A stretch of DNA of 64,000 bases, taken from contig NC_053039.3 in assembly GCF_002575655.3 (NCBI RefSeq), forward strand, positions 379,293,633 to 379,357,632, read 5' to 3'. The notes beneath the pieces were generated by a model. The model ran no database searches and was not told the origin of the DNA. It saw only the letters and a list, made by a program, of their open reading frames with translations. Of this stretch, positions 46,041-57,656 are shown piece by piece. Position numbers and translations under genes: made by a program. How positions within the stretch are numbered: position 1 is the first letter of the stretch; every line of letters begins with the position of its first letter. Source of the stretch: Aegilops tauschii subsp. strangulata. Lineage: Eukaryota; Streptophyta; Magnoliopsida; Poales; Poaceae.

Positions 46041-46181
46041 TGTTAATCACATAGCGATGTGAACTAGATTACTGACTCTAGTAAACCCTTTGGGTGATGG
46101 TCACATGACGATGTGAACTATGGGTGTTAATCACATGGTGATGTGAACTATTCATGTTAAATCACATGGCGATGTGAACTA
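46041..46181. repeat. Short repeat array before the polypurine tract of element A
   Basis: Four units of the type TTAATCACATGGCGATGTGAACTA occur at about 46041-46066, 46093-46120, 46123-46150 and 46153-46181. The polypurine tract GTGCAAGTGGGAGAC follows at 46196-46210. The array has no counterpart in element B. Confidence 0.85.
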
Positions 46182-46210
46182 GATTATTGACTCTAGTGCA
46201 AGTGGGAGAC

Positions 46211-47924
46211 TGAAAGAAATATGCCCTAGAGGCAATAATAAAGTTATTATTTATTTCCTTATATCATGATAAATGTTTATTATTCATGCTAGAATTGTAT
46301 TAACCGGAAACATAATACATGTGTGAATACATAGACAAACAGAGTGTCACTAGTATGCCTCTACTTGACTAGCTCGTTAATCAAAGATGGTTATGTTTCC
46401 TAGCCATAGACATAAGTTGTCATTTGATTAACGAGATCACCTCATTAGGAGAATGACGTGATTGACTTGACCCATTCCGTTAGCTTAGCACTCGATCGTT
46501 TAGTATGTTGCTATTGCTTTCTTCATGACTTATACATGTTCCTATGACTATGAGATTATGCAACTCCCGTTTACCGGAGGAACACTTTGTGTGCTACCAA
46601 ACGTCACAACGTAAATGGGTGATTATAAAGGTACTCTACAGGTGTCTCCAAAGGTACTTGTTGGGTTGGCGTATTTCGAGATTAGGATTTGTCACTCCGA
46701 TTGTCGGAGAGGTATCTCTGGGCCCACTCGGTAATGCACATCACTATAAGCCTTGCAAGCATTGTGACTAATGAGTTAGTTGCGGGATGATGTGTTACGG
46801 AACGAGTAAAGAGACTTGCCGATAACGAGATTGAACTAGGTATCGAGATACCGACGATCAAATCTCGGGCAAGTAACATACCGGTGACAAAGGGAACAAC
46901 GTATGTTGTTATGCGGTCTGACCGATAAAGATCTTCGTAGAATATGTGGGAGCCAATATGGGCATCCAGGTCCCGCTATTGGTTATTGACCGGAGACGTG
47001 TCTCGGTCATGTCTACATAGTTCTCGAACCCGTAGGGTCCGCACGCTTAATGTTACGATGACAGTTTTATTGAGTTTTGATGTACCGAAGGAGTTCGGAG
47101 TCCCGGATGAGATCGGGGACATGACGAGGAGTCTCGAAATGGCCGAGACGTAAAGATCGATATATTGGACGACTATATTCGGACTTCGGAAAGGTTCCGA
47201 GTGATTCGGGTATTTTTCGGAGTACCGGAAGTTACGGGAATACGTATTGGGCCTTATTGGGCCATACGGGAAAGAAGGAAAAGGGCCTCAAGGGTGGCCG
47301 CACCCCTCCCCTTGGTCTGGTCCGAATTGGACTAGGGAAGGGGGGCGCCCCCTTCCTTCCTTCTCTTTTTCCCTTCCTCTTTTCCTATTCCATATGGGAG
47401 GTGGAATCCTACTAGGACTAGGGAGTCCTAGTAGGACTCCACACTTGGTGCGCCCCCTCCTAGGGCCGGCCTCCTCCTCCCTTGCTCCTTTATATACGGG
47501 GGCAGGGGGCACCCCAGAGACACAACAATTGATTCTTGAGATCTCTTAGCCGTGTGCAGTGCCCCCCTCCACTATATTACACCTCGATAATACCGTTGCG
47601 GAGCTTAGGCGAAGCCCTACGTCGGTGGAACATCATCATCGTCACCACGCCGTCGTGCTGACGAAACTCTCCCTCAACACTCGGCTGGATCGGAGTTCGA
47701 GGGACGTCATCGAGCTGAACGTGTGTAGAACTCGGAGGTGCCGTGCGTTCGGTACTTGATCGGTCGGATCGTGAAGACGTACGACTACATCAACCGCGTT
47801 GTGATAACGCTTCCGCTGTCGGTCTACGAGGGTACGTGGACAACACTCTCCCCTCTCGTTGCTATGCATCACCATGATCTTGCGTGTGCGTAGGAATTTT
47901 TTTAAATTACTACGTTCCCCAACA
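46211..47924 (+). repeat. 3' LTR of element A
   Basis: It is the same length as the 5' LTR and begins TGAAAGAAATATGCCC. It is followed by TSD CTCCT and the continuation of the element C LTR. Confidence 0.9.
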
Positions 47925-47929
47925 CTCCT

Positions 47930-48942
47930 GCCTGGGAGCCTCCTAACTACTCCTGGTCGTCGGCGGTCTCCACGTGGTAGTCGGCACCCTCGGGGTAGTA
48001 GAAGTCGTCGGTGGGGTCATCTGGATCCTGGGCTCCACCATCTGTTTGCATCAGCCAGAAAGAAGAAAGAAGGGGGGAAAGGGGGAGCAAAGCAACCGTG
48101 AGTACTCATCCAAAGTACTCGCAGGCAAGGATCTACACTACATATGCATCGGTATCAATGAAAAGGGTTGTATCTGTGGACTGGACTGCAGAATGCCAGA
48201 AGAGAAGGGGAAAGCCTAGCCTATCGAAGACTAGCGTCTTCTGGAAACCACCATCTTGCAGCAACAGGAGGGAGTAGAGTAGCATAAAGTAAAGTAGTAG
48301 AAGTGTTATCAACCTCGGCCAGAGATCCTTTCTCGACTCCCTGCGAGAAAGCAATCCCAGAGCCATACTATCCATTTCTCATATCCATGTCTCATCTCAA
48401 GTATCCAGTTCTAGTTGTATCGATCGGGATACAACTCCAAGTGTCCGTTACCGTAGGACAGGCTATCGATAGATGTTTTCTTCCCTGCAGGGGTGCACCA
48501 ACTTACCCACCACGCTCGATTAACTCCGGCTGGAGACACTTTCCTGGGTCATGCCCAGCCTCGGACAAACAATACGCCGCAACCCGACCTAGGCTTAATA
48601 GAGAGGTCAGCACGCCGGATAAACCTATGGCCCCGGGGGTCATGGGCCATCGCCCCGGGAACTCCTGCACGTTGCGAGGGCGGCCGGTGAGCAGATCTAG
48701 CTACCTCCTTCAAAAAGGCAAGTGCTTACGCAGTCCAACCCGGCGCGCGCCGCTCAGTCCCTGACGTCTATTAAGCTTCGGCTGATGCATACGACGCAGA
48801 ACGCCCATACTATGCCCACGTGGTGGTTAGTGCTATCAGGTCAGAGGCCCCTCGGATCAAATATCCAAATCGTAGTGGATTAGGAGCACGCGGTAACAAG
48901 CAGAGACTCACGAAAGATGTGACCCCGTTGCCCCGTCTCGAG
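47930..48942 (-). repeat. 5' LTR of element C, piece 2 of 3
   Basis: It resumes the alignment with the left LTR at about 15812 and runs to the TCGAG target site of element B (equivalent to about 16821-16825 in the left LTR). Confidence 0.88.
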
Positions 48943-50678
48943 TGAAGGAAATATGCCCTAGAGGCAATAATAAAGTTATTATTATTTCCTTATATCATGA
49001 TAAATGTTTATTATTCATGCTAGAATTGTATTAACCGGAAACATAATACTTGTCTGAATACATAGACAAACAAAGTGTCACTAGTATGCCTCTACTTGAC
49101 TAGCTCATTGATCAAAGATGGTTATGTTTCCTAGCCATTGACATGAGTTGTCATTTGATTAACGGGATCACATCATTAGGAGAATGATGTGATTGACTTG
49201 ACCCAATCCGTTAGCTTAGCACTTGATCGTTTAGTATGTTGCTATTGCTTTCTTCATGACTTATACATGTTCCAATGACTATGAGATTATGCAACTCCCG
49301 TTTACCGGAGGAACACTTTGTGTGCCACCAAACGTCACAACGTAACTGGGTGATTATAAAGGTGCTCTACAGGTGTCTCCGAAGGTACTTGTTGGGTTGG
49401 CGTATTTCGAGATTAGGATTTGTCACTCCGAATGTCGGAGAGGTATCTCTGGGCCCACTCGGTAATGCACATCACTATAAGCCTTGCAAGCATTGCAACT
49501 AATGAGTTAGTTGCCGGATGATGTATTACGGAACGAGTAAAGAGACTTGCCGGTAACGAGATTGAACTAGGTATTGAGATACCGACGATCGAATCTCGGG
49601 CAAGTAACATATCGATGACAAAGGCAACAACGTATGTTGTTATGCGGTCTAACCGATAAAGATCTTCGTAGAATATGTGGGAGCCAATATGAGCATCCAG
49701 GTTCCGCTATTGGTTATTGACTGGAGACGTGTCTTGGTCATGTCTACATAGTTCTCGAACCCATAGGGTCCGCACGCTTAAAGTTTCGATGATGGTTATA
49801 TTATGAGTTTATGAGTTTTGATGTACCGAAGGTTGTTCAGAGTCCCGTATGTGATCACGAACATGACGAGGAGTCTCGAAATGGTCGAGACATGAAGATT
49901 GATATATTGGAAGCCTATATTTGGATATCGGAAATGTTCCGGGTGAAATCGGGATTTTACCGGAGTACCGAGGGGTTACCGGAACACCCCGGGGGCTTAA
50001 TGGGCCATAGTGGGCCTTAGTGGAGAAGAGGAGAGGCGGGAAGGGCAGGGCCGCGCGCCCCTCCCCACCTAGTCCGAATAGGACAAGGAGAGGGGGGCGA
50101 CGCCCCCCCTTTCCTTCCTCCCTCCCTCCTCTTTCCCCCTCCACTCCTAATCCAACAAGGAAAAGGGAGGGAGTCCTACTCCCGGTGGGAGGACTCCTCC
50201 TGGCGCGCCCCCTCCTGGCCGGCCGCACCTCCCCCCTTGCTCCTTTATATATGGGGGCAGGGGGCACCCTAGAGACACAACAATTGATCGTTTGATCTTT
50301 TAGCCGTGTGCGGTGCCCCCCTCCACCATAGTCCACCTCGATAATACTGTAGCGGTGCTTAGGCGAAGCCCTGTGTCGGTAGAACATCATCATCGTCACC
50401 ACGCCGTCGTGCTGACGAAACTCTCCCTCAACACTCGGCTGGATCAGAGTTCGAGGGACGTCATCGGGCTGAACGTGTGCTGAACTCGGAGGTGTCGTGC
50501 GTTCGGTACTTGATCGGTCGGATCGTGAAGACGTACGACTACATCAACCGCGTTGTGCTAACGCTTCCACTTTCGGTCTACGAGGGTACGTGGACAACAC
50601 TCTCCCCTCTCATTGCTATGCATCACCATGATCTTGCGTGTGCGTAGGATTTTTTTTAAATTACTATGTTCCCCAGCA
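48943..50678 (+). repeat. 5' LTR of element B
   Basis: It is paired with 55934-57651. The TATA box is TTTATATA at 50244-50251. TGGCATCCGAGCCAGG at 50680-50695 is the primer-site position. Confidence 0.9.
50244..50251 (+). promoter_or_regulatory. TATA box in the 5' LTR of element B
   Basis: TTTATATA following a CCCCTTGCTCC tract, as in element A. Confidence 0.6.
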
Positions 50679-51914
50679 GTGGCATCCGAGCCAGGTTTTG
50701 TGTGTAGATGTCATATGCACGAGTAGAACACAAGTGAGTTGTGGGCGATATAAGTCATACTGCTTACCAGCATGTCATACTTTGGTTCAGCGGTATTGTT
50801 GGATGAAGCGGCCCGGACCGACATTACGCGTACGCTTACGCGAGACTGCTTCTACCGACGTGCTTTGCACACAGGTGGCTGGCGGGTGTCAGTTTCTCCA
50901 ACTTTAGTTGAACCGAGTGTGGCTACGCCCGGTCCTTGCGAAGGTTAAAACAACACCAACTTGACAAACTATCGTTGTGGTTTTGATGCGTAGGTAAGAA
51001 CGGTTCTTGCTAAGCGCGTAGCAGCCACGTAAAACTTGCAACAACAAAGTAGAGGACGTCTAACTTGTTTTTGCAAGGCATGTTGTGATGTGATATGGTC
51101 AAGACGTGATGCTATATTTTATTGTATGAGATGATCATGTTTTGTAACCGAGTTATCGGCAACTGGCAGGAGCCATATGGTTGTCGCTTTATTGTATGCA
51201 ATGCAATCGCCCTGTAATGCTTTACTTTATCACTAAGCGGTAGCGATAGTCGTAGAAACATAAGATTGGCGAGACGACAACGATGCTAGGATGGAGATCA
51301 AGGTGTCGCGCCGGTGACGATGGTGATCATGACGGTGCTTCGGAGATGGAGATCACAAGCACAAGATGATGATGGCCATATCATATCACTTATATTGATT
51401 GCATGTGATGTTTATCTTTTATGCATCTTATCTTGCTTTGATTGACGGTAGCATTATAAGATGATCTCTCACTAAATTTCAAGATAAAAGTGTTCTCCCT
51501 GAGTATGCACCGTTGCCAAAGTTCGTCGTGCCCAGACACCACGTGATGAGCGGGTGTGATAAGCTCTACGTCCATCTACAACGGGTGCAAGCCAGTTTTG
51601 CACACGCAGAATACTCAGGTTAAACTTGACGAGCCTAGCATATGCAGATATGGCCTCGGAACACTGAGACCGAAAGGTCGAGCGTGAATCATATAGTAGA
51701 TATGATCAACATAGTGATGTTCACCATTCAAAGCTACTCCATTTCACGTGATGATCGGTTATGGTTTAGTTGATTTGGATCACGTGATCACTTAGAGGAT
51801 TAGAGGGATGTCTATCTAAGTGGGAGTTCTTAAGTAATGTGATTAATTGAACTTAAATTTATCATGAACTTAGTACCTGATAGTATCTTGCTTGTCTATG
51901 TTGATTGTAGATAG
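50679..51914 (+). other. 5' leader of element B
   Basis: Untranslated leader homologous to that of element A. No gene is seen. It has one copy of the 29-bp segment that is doubled in A. Confidence 0.6.
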
Positions 51915-54900
51915 ATGGCCCGTGTTGTTGTTCCGTTGAATTTTAAGGTGTCCCTTGAGATAGAAAAGTTGAAAGATGATGGTAGCAATTACACGGACTG
52001 GGTCCGTAACTTGAGGATTATCCTCATTGCTGCACAGAAGAATTACGTCCTGGAAGCACCGCTAGGTGCCAAACCTGCTCCAGGAGCAACACCAGATGTT
52101 ATGAACGTCTGGCAGAGCAAAGCTGATGACTACTCGATAGTTCAGTGTGCCATGCTTTACGGCTTAGAACCGGGACTTCAATGACGTTTTGAACGTCATG
52201 GAGCATATGAGATGTTCCAGGAGTTGAAGTTAATATTTCAAGCAAATGCCCGGATTGAGAGATATGAAGTCTCCAATAAGTTCTACAGCTACAAGATGGA
52301 GGAGAATAGTTCTGTCAGTGAGCATATACTCAAAATGTCTGGGTATAACAATCACTTGATTCAATGGGAGTTAATCTTCCGGATGATAGCGTCATTGACA
52401 GAATTCTTCAATCACTGCCACCAAGCTACAAGAGCTTCATGATGAACTATAACATGCAAGGGATGGATAAGACGATTCCCGAGCTCTTCGCAATGCTAAA
52501 GGCTGCGGAGGTAGAAATCAAGAAGGAGAATCAAGTGTTGATGGTCAATAAGACCACCAGTTTCAAGAAAAAGGGCAAAGGGAAGAAGAAGGGGAACTTC
52601 AAGAAGAACAGCAAGCAAGTTGCTGCTCAAGAGAAGAAACCCAAGTCTGGACCTAAGCCTAAGACTGGGTGCTTCTAGTGCAAGCAGACTGGTCACTGGA
52701 AGCGGAACTGCCCCAAGTATTTGGCGGATAAGAAGGATGGCAAGGTGAACAAAGGTATATGTGATATACATGTTATTGATGTGTACCTTACTAGAGCTCG
52801 CAGTAGCACCTGGGTATTTGATATTGGTTCTGTTGCTAATATTTGCAACTCGAAACAGGGACTACGGATTAAGCGAACACTGGCTAAGGACGAGGTGACG
52901 ATGTGCGTGGGAAATGGTTCCAAAGTTCATGTGATCGCCGTCGGCACGCTGCCTCTACATCTACCTTCGGGATTAGTATTAGACCTAAATAATTGTTATT
53001 TGGTGCCAGCGTTGAGCATGAACATTATATCTGGATCTTGTTTGATGCGAGACGGTTATTCATTTAAATCAGAGAATAATGGTTGTTCTATTTATATGAG
53101 TAATATCTTTTATGGTCATGCACCCTTGAAGAGTGGTCTATTTTTGATGAATCTCGATATTAGTGATACACATATTCATAATGTTGAAGCCAAAAGATGT
53201 AGAGTTGATAATGATAGTGCAACTTATTTGTGGCACTATCGTTTGGGTCATATTGGTGTAAAGTGCATGAAGAAACTCCATACTGATGGACTTTTGGAAT
53301 CACTTGATTATGAATCACTTGGTACTTGCGAACCATGCCTCATGGGCAAGATGACTAAAACGCCGTTCTCCGGAACTATGGAGAGAGCAACAGATTTGTT
53401 GGAAATCATACATACAGATGTATGTGGTCCAATGAATATTGAGGCTCGTGGCGGATATCATTATTTTCTCACCTTCACAGATGATTTGAGCAGATATGGG
53501 TATATCTACTTAATGAACCGTAAGTCTGAAACATTTGAAAAGTTCAAAGAATTTCAGAGTGAAGTTGAAAATCACCGTAACAAGAAAATAAAGTTTCTAC
53601 GATCAGATCGTGGAGGAGAATATTTGAGTTACGAGTTTGGTCTACATTTGAAACAATGCGGAATAGTTTCGCAACTCACGCCACCCGGAACACCACAGCG
53701 TAATGGTGTGTCCGAACATCGTAATCGTACTTTACTAGATATGGTGCGATCTATGATGTCTCTTACTGATTTACCGCTATCGTTTTGGGGTTATGCTTTA
53801 GAGACGGCTGCATTCACATTAAATAGGGCACCATCGAAATCCGTTGAGACGACGCCTTATGAATTGTGGTTTGGCAAGAAACCAAAGTTGTCGTTTCTTA
53901 AAGTTTGGGGCTGCGATGCTTATGTGAAAAAGCTTCAACTTGATAAGCTCAAACCCAAATCGGAGAAATGTGTCTTCATAGGATACCCAAAGGAGACTGT
54001 TGGGTACACCTTCTATCACAGATCCGAAGGCAAGACATTCGTTGCTAAGAATGGATCCTTTCTAGAGAAGGAGTTTCTCTTGAAAGAAGTGAGTGGGAGG
54101 AAAGTAGAACTTGATGAGGTAACTGTACCTGCTCCCTTATTGGAAAATAGTTCATCACAGAAACCGGTTCCTGTGACGACTACACCAATTAGTGAGGAAG
54201 TTAATGATGATGATCATGAAACTTTAGATCAAGTTGTTACTGAACCTCGTAGGTCAACCAGAGTAAGATCCGCACCAGAGTGGTACGGTAATCCTGTTCT
54301 GGAGGTTATGTTACTAGACCATGATGAACCTACGAACTATGAAGAAGCGATGGTGAGCCCAGATTCCGCAAAATGACTTGAGGCCATGAAATCTGAGATG
54401 GGATCCATGTATGAGAACAAAGTGTGGACTTTGGTTGACTTGCCCGATGATCGGCAAGCCATTGAAAATAAATGGATCTTCAAGAAGAAGACTGACACTG
54501 GCGGTAATGTTACTGTCTATAAAGCACGACTTGTTGCGAAAGGTTTTCGAAAAGTTCAAGGGATTGACTACGATGAGACTTTCTCACCCGTAGCGATGCA
54601 AAAGTCTGTCCGAATCATGTTAGCAATTGCCGCATTTTATGATTATGAAATTTGGCAAATGGATGTCAAAACTGCATTCCTGAATGGATTTCTGGAAGAA
54701 GAGTTGTATATGATGCAACTAGAAGGTTTTGTCGATCCAAAGGGAGCTAACAAAGTGTGCAAGCTCCAGCGATCCATTTATGGACTGGTGCAAGCCTCTC
54801 GGAGTTGGAATAAACACTTTGATAGTGTGATCAAAGCATTTGGTTTTGTACAGACTTTTGGAGAAGTCTGTATTTACAAGAAAGTGAGTGGGAGCTCTGT

Positions 54901-55900
54901 AGCATTTCTGATATTATATGTGGATGACATATTGCTGATTGGAAATGATATAGAATTTCTGGATAGCATAAAGGGATACTTGAATAAGAGTTTTTCAATG
55001 AAAGACCTCGGTGAAGCTGCTTATATATTGGGCATCAAGATCTATAGAGATAGATCAAGACGCTTAATTGGACTTTCACAAAGCACATACCTTGACAAAG
55101 TTTTGAAGAAGTTCAAAATGGATCAAGCAAAGAAAGGGTTCTTGCCTGTGTTTGAAGGTGTGAAGTTGAGTAAGACTCAATGCCCGACCACTTCAGAAGA
55201 TAGAGAGAAGATGAAAGATGTTCCCTATGCTTCAGCCATAGGCTCTATCATGTATCCAATGCTGTGTACCAGACCTGATGTGTGCCTTGCTATAAGTCTA
55301 GCAGGGAGGTACCAAAGTAATCCAGGAGTGGATCACTGGACAGCGGTCAAGAACATCCTGAAATACCTGAAAAGGACTAAGGATATGTTTCTCATTTATG
55401 GAGGTGACAAAGAGCTCATTGTAAATGGGTATCTTGATGCAAGCTTTGACACTGATCCGGACGATTCTAAATCGCAAACCAGATACGTGTTTACATTGAA
55501 TGGTGGAGCTGTCAGTTGGTGCAGTTCTAAACAAAGCGTCGTGGCGGGATCTACGTGTGAAGCGGAGTAAATAGCTGCTTTGGAAGCAGCAACTGAAGGA
55601 GTCTGGATGAAGGAGTTCATATCCGATCTAGGTGTCATACCTAGTGCATCGGGTCCAATGAAAATCTTTTGTGACAATACTGGTGCAATTGCCTTGGCAA
55701 AGGAATCCAGATTTCACAAGAGAACCAAGCACATCAAGAGACGCTTCAATTCCATCCGGGATCTAGTCCAGGTGGGAGACATAGAAATTTGCAAGATACA
55801 TACGGATCTGAATGTTGCAGACCCGTTGACTAAGCCTCTTCAACGAGCGAAACATGATCAGCACCAAGGCTCCATGGGTGTTAGAATCATTACTGTGTAA
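51915..55900 (+). pseudogene. Gag-Pol of element B, one frameshift and four stops
   Basis: It begins ATGGCCCGTGTTGTTG (51915). Gag has a TGA at 52182-52184 and a 1-nt deletion near 52365; from there one frame leads to 55900. The zinc knuckle reads CF-stop-CKQTGHWKRNC (TAG at 52677-52679 in place of a tyrosine codon). The protease active site is FDIGSVANIC, with Ile instead of the Thr of DTG. The integrase is open from 52721 and contains HTDVCGPM, RSDRGGEY and GVSEHRNRT. A TGA at 54374-54376 replaces a tryptophan before the reverse transcriptase, which has the LYVDDILL box near 54915. RNase H has a TAA at 55568-55570 in CEAE-stop and continues to GVRIITV. It is much less decayed than element A. 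Confidence 0.92.
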
Positions 55901-55933
55901 TCTAGATTATTGACTCTAGTTCAAGTGGGAGAC

Positions 55934-57651
55934 TGAAGGAAATATGCCCTAAAGGCAATAATAAAGTTATTATTTATTTCCTTATATCATGATAAATGTT
56001 TATTATTCATGCTAGAATTGTATTAACCGGAAACATAATACTTGTGTGAATACATAGACAAACAGAGTGTCACTAGTATGCCTCTACTTGACTAGCTCGT
56101 TGATCAAAGATGGTTATGTTTACTAGCCATTGACATGAGTTGTCATTTGATTAACGGGGTCACATCATTAGGAGAATGATGTGATTGACTTGACCCATTC
56201 CGTTAGCTTAGCACTCGATCGTTTAGTATGTTGCTATTGCTTTCTTCATGACTTATACATGTTCTTATGACTATGAGATTATACAATTCCCGTTTACCGG
56301 AGGAACACTTTGTGTGCTACCAAACGTCACAACGTAACTGGGTGATTATAAAGGTGCTCTACAGGTGTCTCCGAAGGTACTTGTTGGGTTGGCGTATTTC
56401 AAGATTAGGATTTGTCACTCCGATTGTCGAAGAGGTATCTCTGGGCCCACTCGGTAATGCACATCACTATAAGCCTTGCAAGCATTGCAACTAATGAGTT
56501 AGTTGCGGGATGATGTATTACGAAACGAGTAAAGAGACTTGCCGGTAACGAGATTGAACTAGGTATTGAGATACCGACGATCGAATCTCGGGCAAGTAAC
56601 ATACCGATGACAAAGGGAACAACGTATGTTGTTATGCGGTCTGACCGATAAAGATCTTCGTAGAATATGTGGGAGCCAATATGAGCATCCAGGTTCCGCT
56701 ATTGGTTATTGACCGGAGACGTGTCTCGGTCATGTCTACATAGTTCTCGAACCCGTAGGGTCCGCACGCTTAAAGTTTTGATGACGGTTATATTATGAGT
56801 GTATGAGTTTGATGTACTGAAGGTTGTTCGGAGTCCCAGATGTGATCACGGACATGACGAGGAGTCTCAAAATGGTCGAGACATGAAGATTGATATATTG
56901 GAAGCCTATATTTGGATATCGGAAATGTTCCGGGTGAAACGGGATTTTACCGGAGTACCGAGGGGTTACCGGAACCCCCTGGGGGCTTAATGGGCCATAG
57001 TGGGCCTTAGTGGAGAAGAGGAGAGGCGGCCAGGGCAGGGCCGCGCGCCCCTCCCCCCTAGTCCGAATAGGACAAGGACAGGGGGCAGCGCCCCCCTTTC
57101 CTTCCTCCCTCCCTCCTCTTTCCCCCTCCACTCCTAATCCAACAAGGAAAAGGGAGGGAGTAGGACTCCTCCTGGCGCGCCCCCTCCTGGCCGGCCGCAC
57201 CTCCCCCCTTGCTCCTTTATATACAGGGGCAGGGGGCACCCTAGAGACACAACAATTGATCGTTTGATCTTTTAGCCGTGTGCGGTGCCCCCTCCACCAT
57301 AGTCCACCTTGATAATACTGTAGCGGTGCTTAGGCGAAGCCCTGCGTCGGTAGAACATCATCATCGTCACCACGCCGTCGTGCTGACGAAACTCTCCCTC
57401 AACACTCGGCTGGATCGGAGTTCAAGGGACGTCATCGGGCTGAACGTGTGCTGAACTCAGAGGTGCCGTGCGTTCGGTACTTGATCGGTCGGATCGTGAA
57501 GACGTACGACTACATCAACCGCGTTGTGGCTAACGCTTCCGCTTTCGGTCTACGAGGGTACGTGGACAACACTCTCCCCTCTCGTTGCTATGCATCACCA
57601 TGATCTTGCGTGTGCGTAGGAAATTTTTTGAAATTACTACGTTCCCCAACA
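55934..57651 (+). repeat. 3' LTR of element B
   Basis: It is preceded by the polypurine tract GTTCAAGTGGGAGAC (55919-55933). It shows clearly more differences from its partner LTR than the two LTRs of element A do: about 30 in the first 900 bp by my count. Confidence 0.9.
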
Positions 57652-57656
57652 TCAAG

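Larger units (their letters stand above)
39226..47924 (+). mobile_element. Copia retrotransposon A (BARE-lineage relative), defective
   Basis: The LTRs are 39226-40939 and 46211-47924 (both 1714 bp), with TSD CTCCT at 39221-39225 and 47925-47929. It is inserted in the right LTR of element C. I counted about 26 differences between the LTRs (about 1.5%). The coding region is heavily decayed despite this. LTR starts (TGAAGGAAATATGCCCTAGA) and ends (CCCCAACA) match element B. Confidence 0.92.
48943..57651 (+). mobile_element. Copia retrotransposon B (BARE-lineage relative), mostly legible coding region
   Basis: The LTRs are 48943-50678 and 55934-57651. The flanks are TCGAG (48938-48942) and TCAAG (57652-57656), one mismatch. 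The uninterrupted left LTR of element C reads TCGAG here, so the right copy has mutated. Element B belongs to the same family and orientation as A, about 1 kb away in the same host LTR. Confidence 0.9.
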
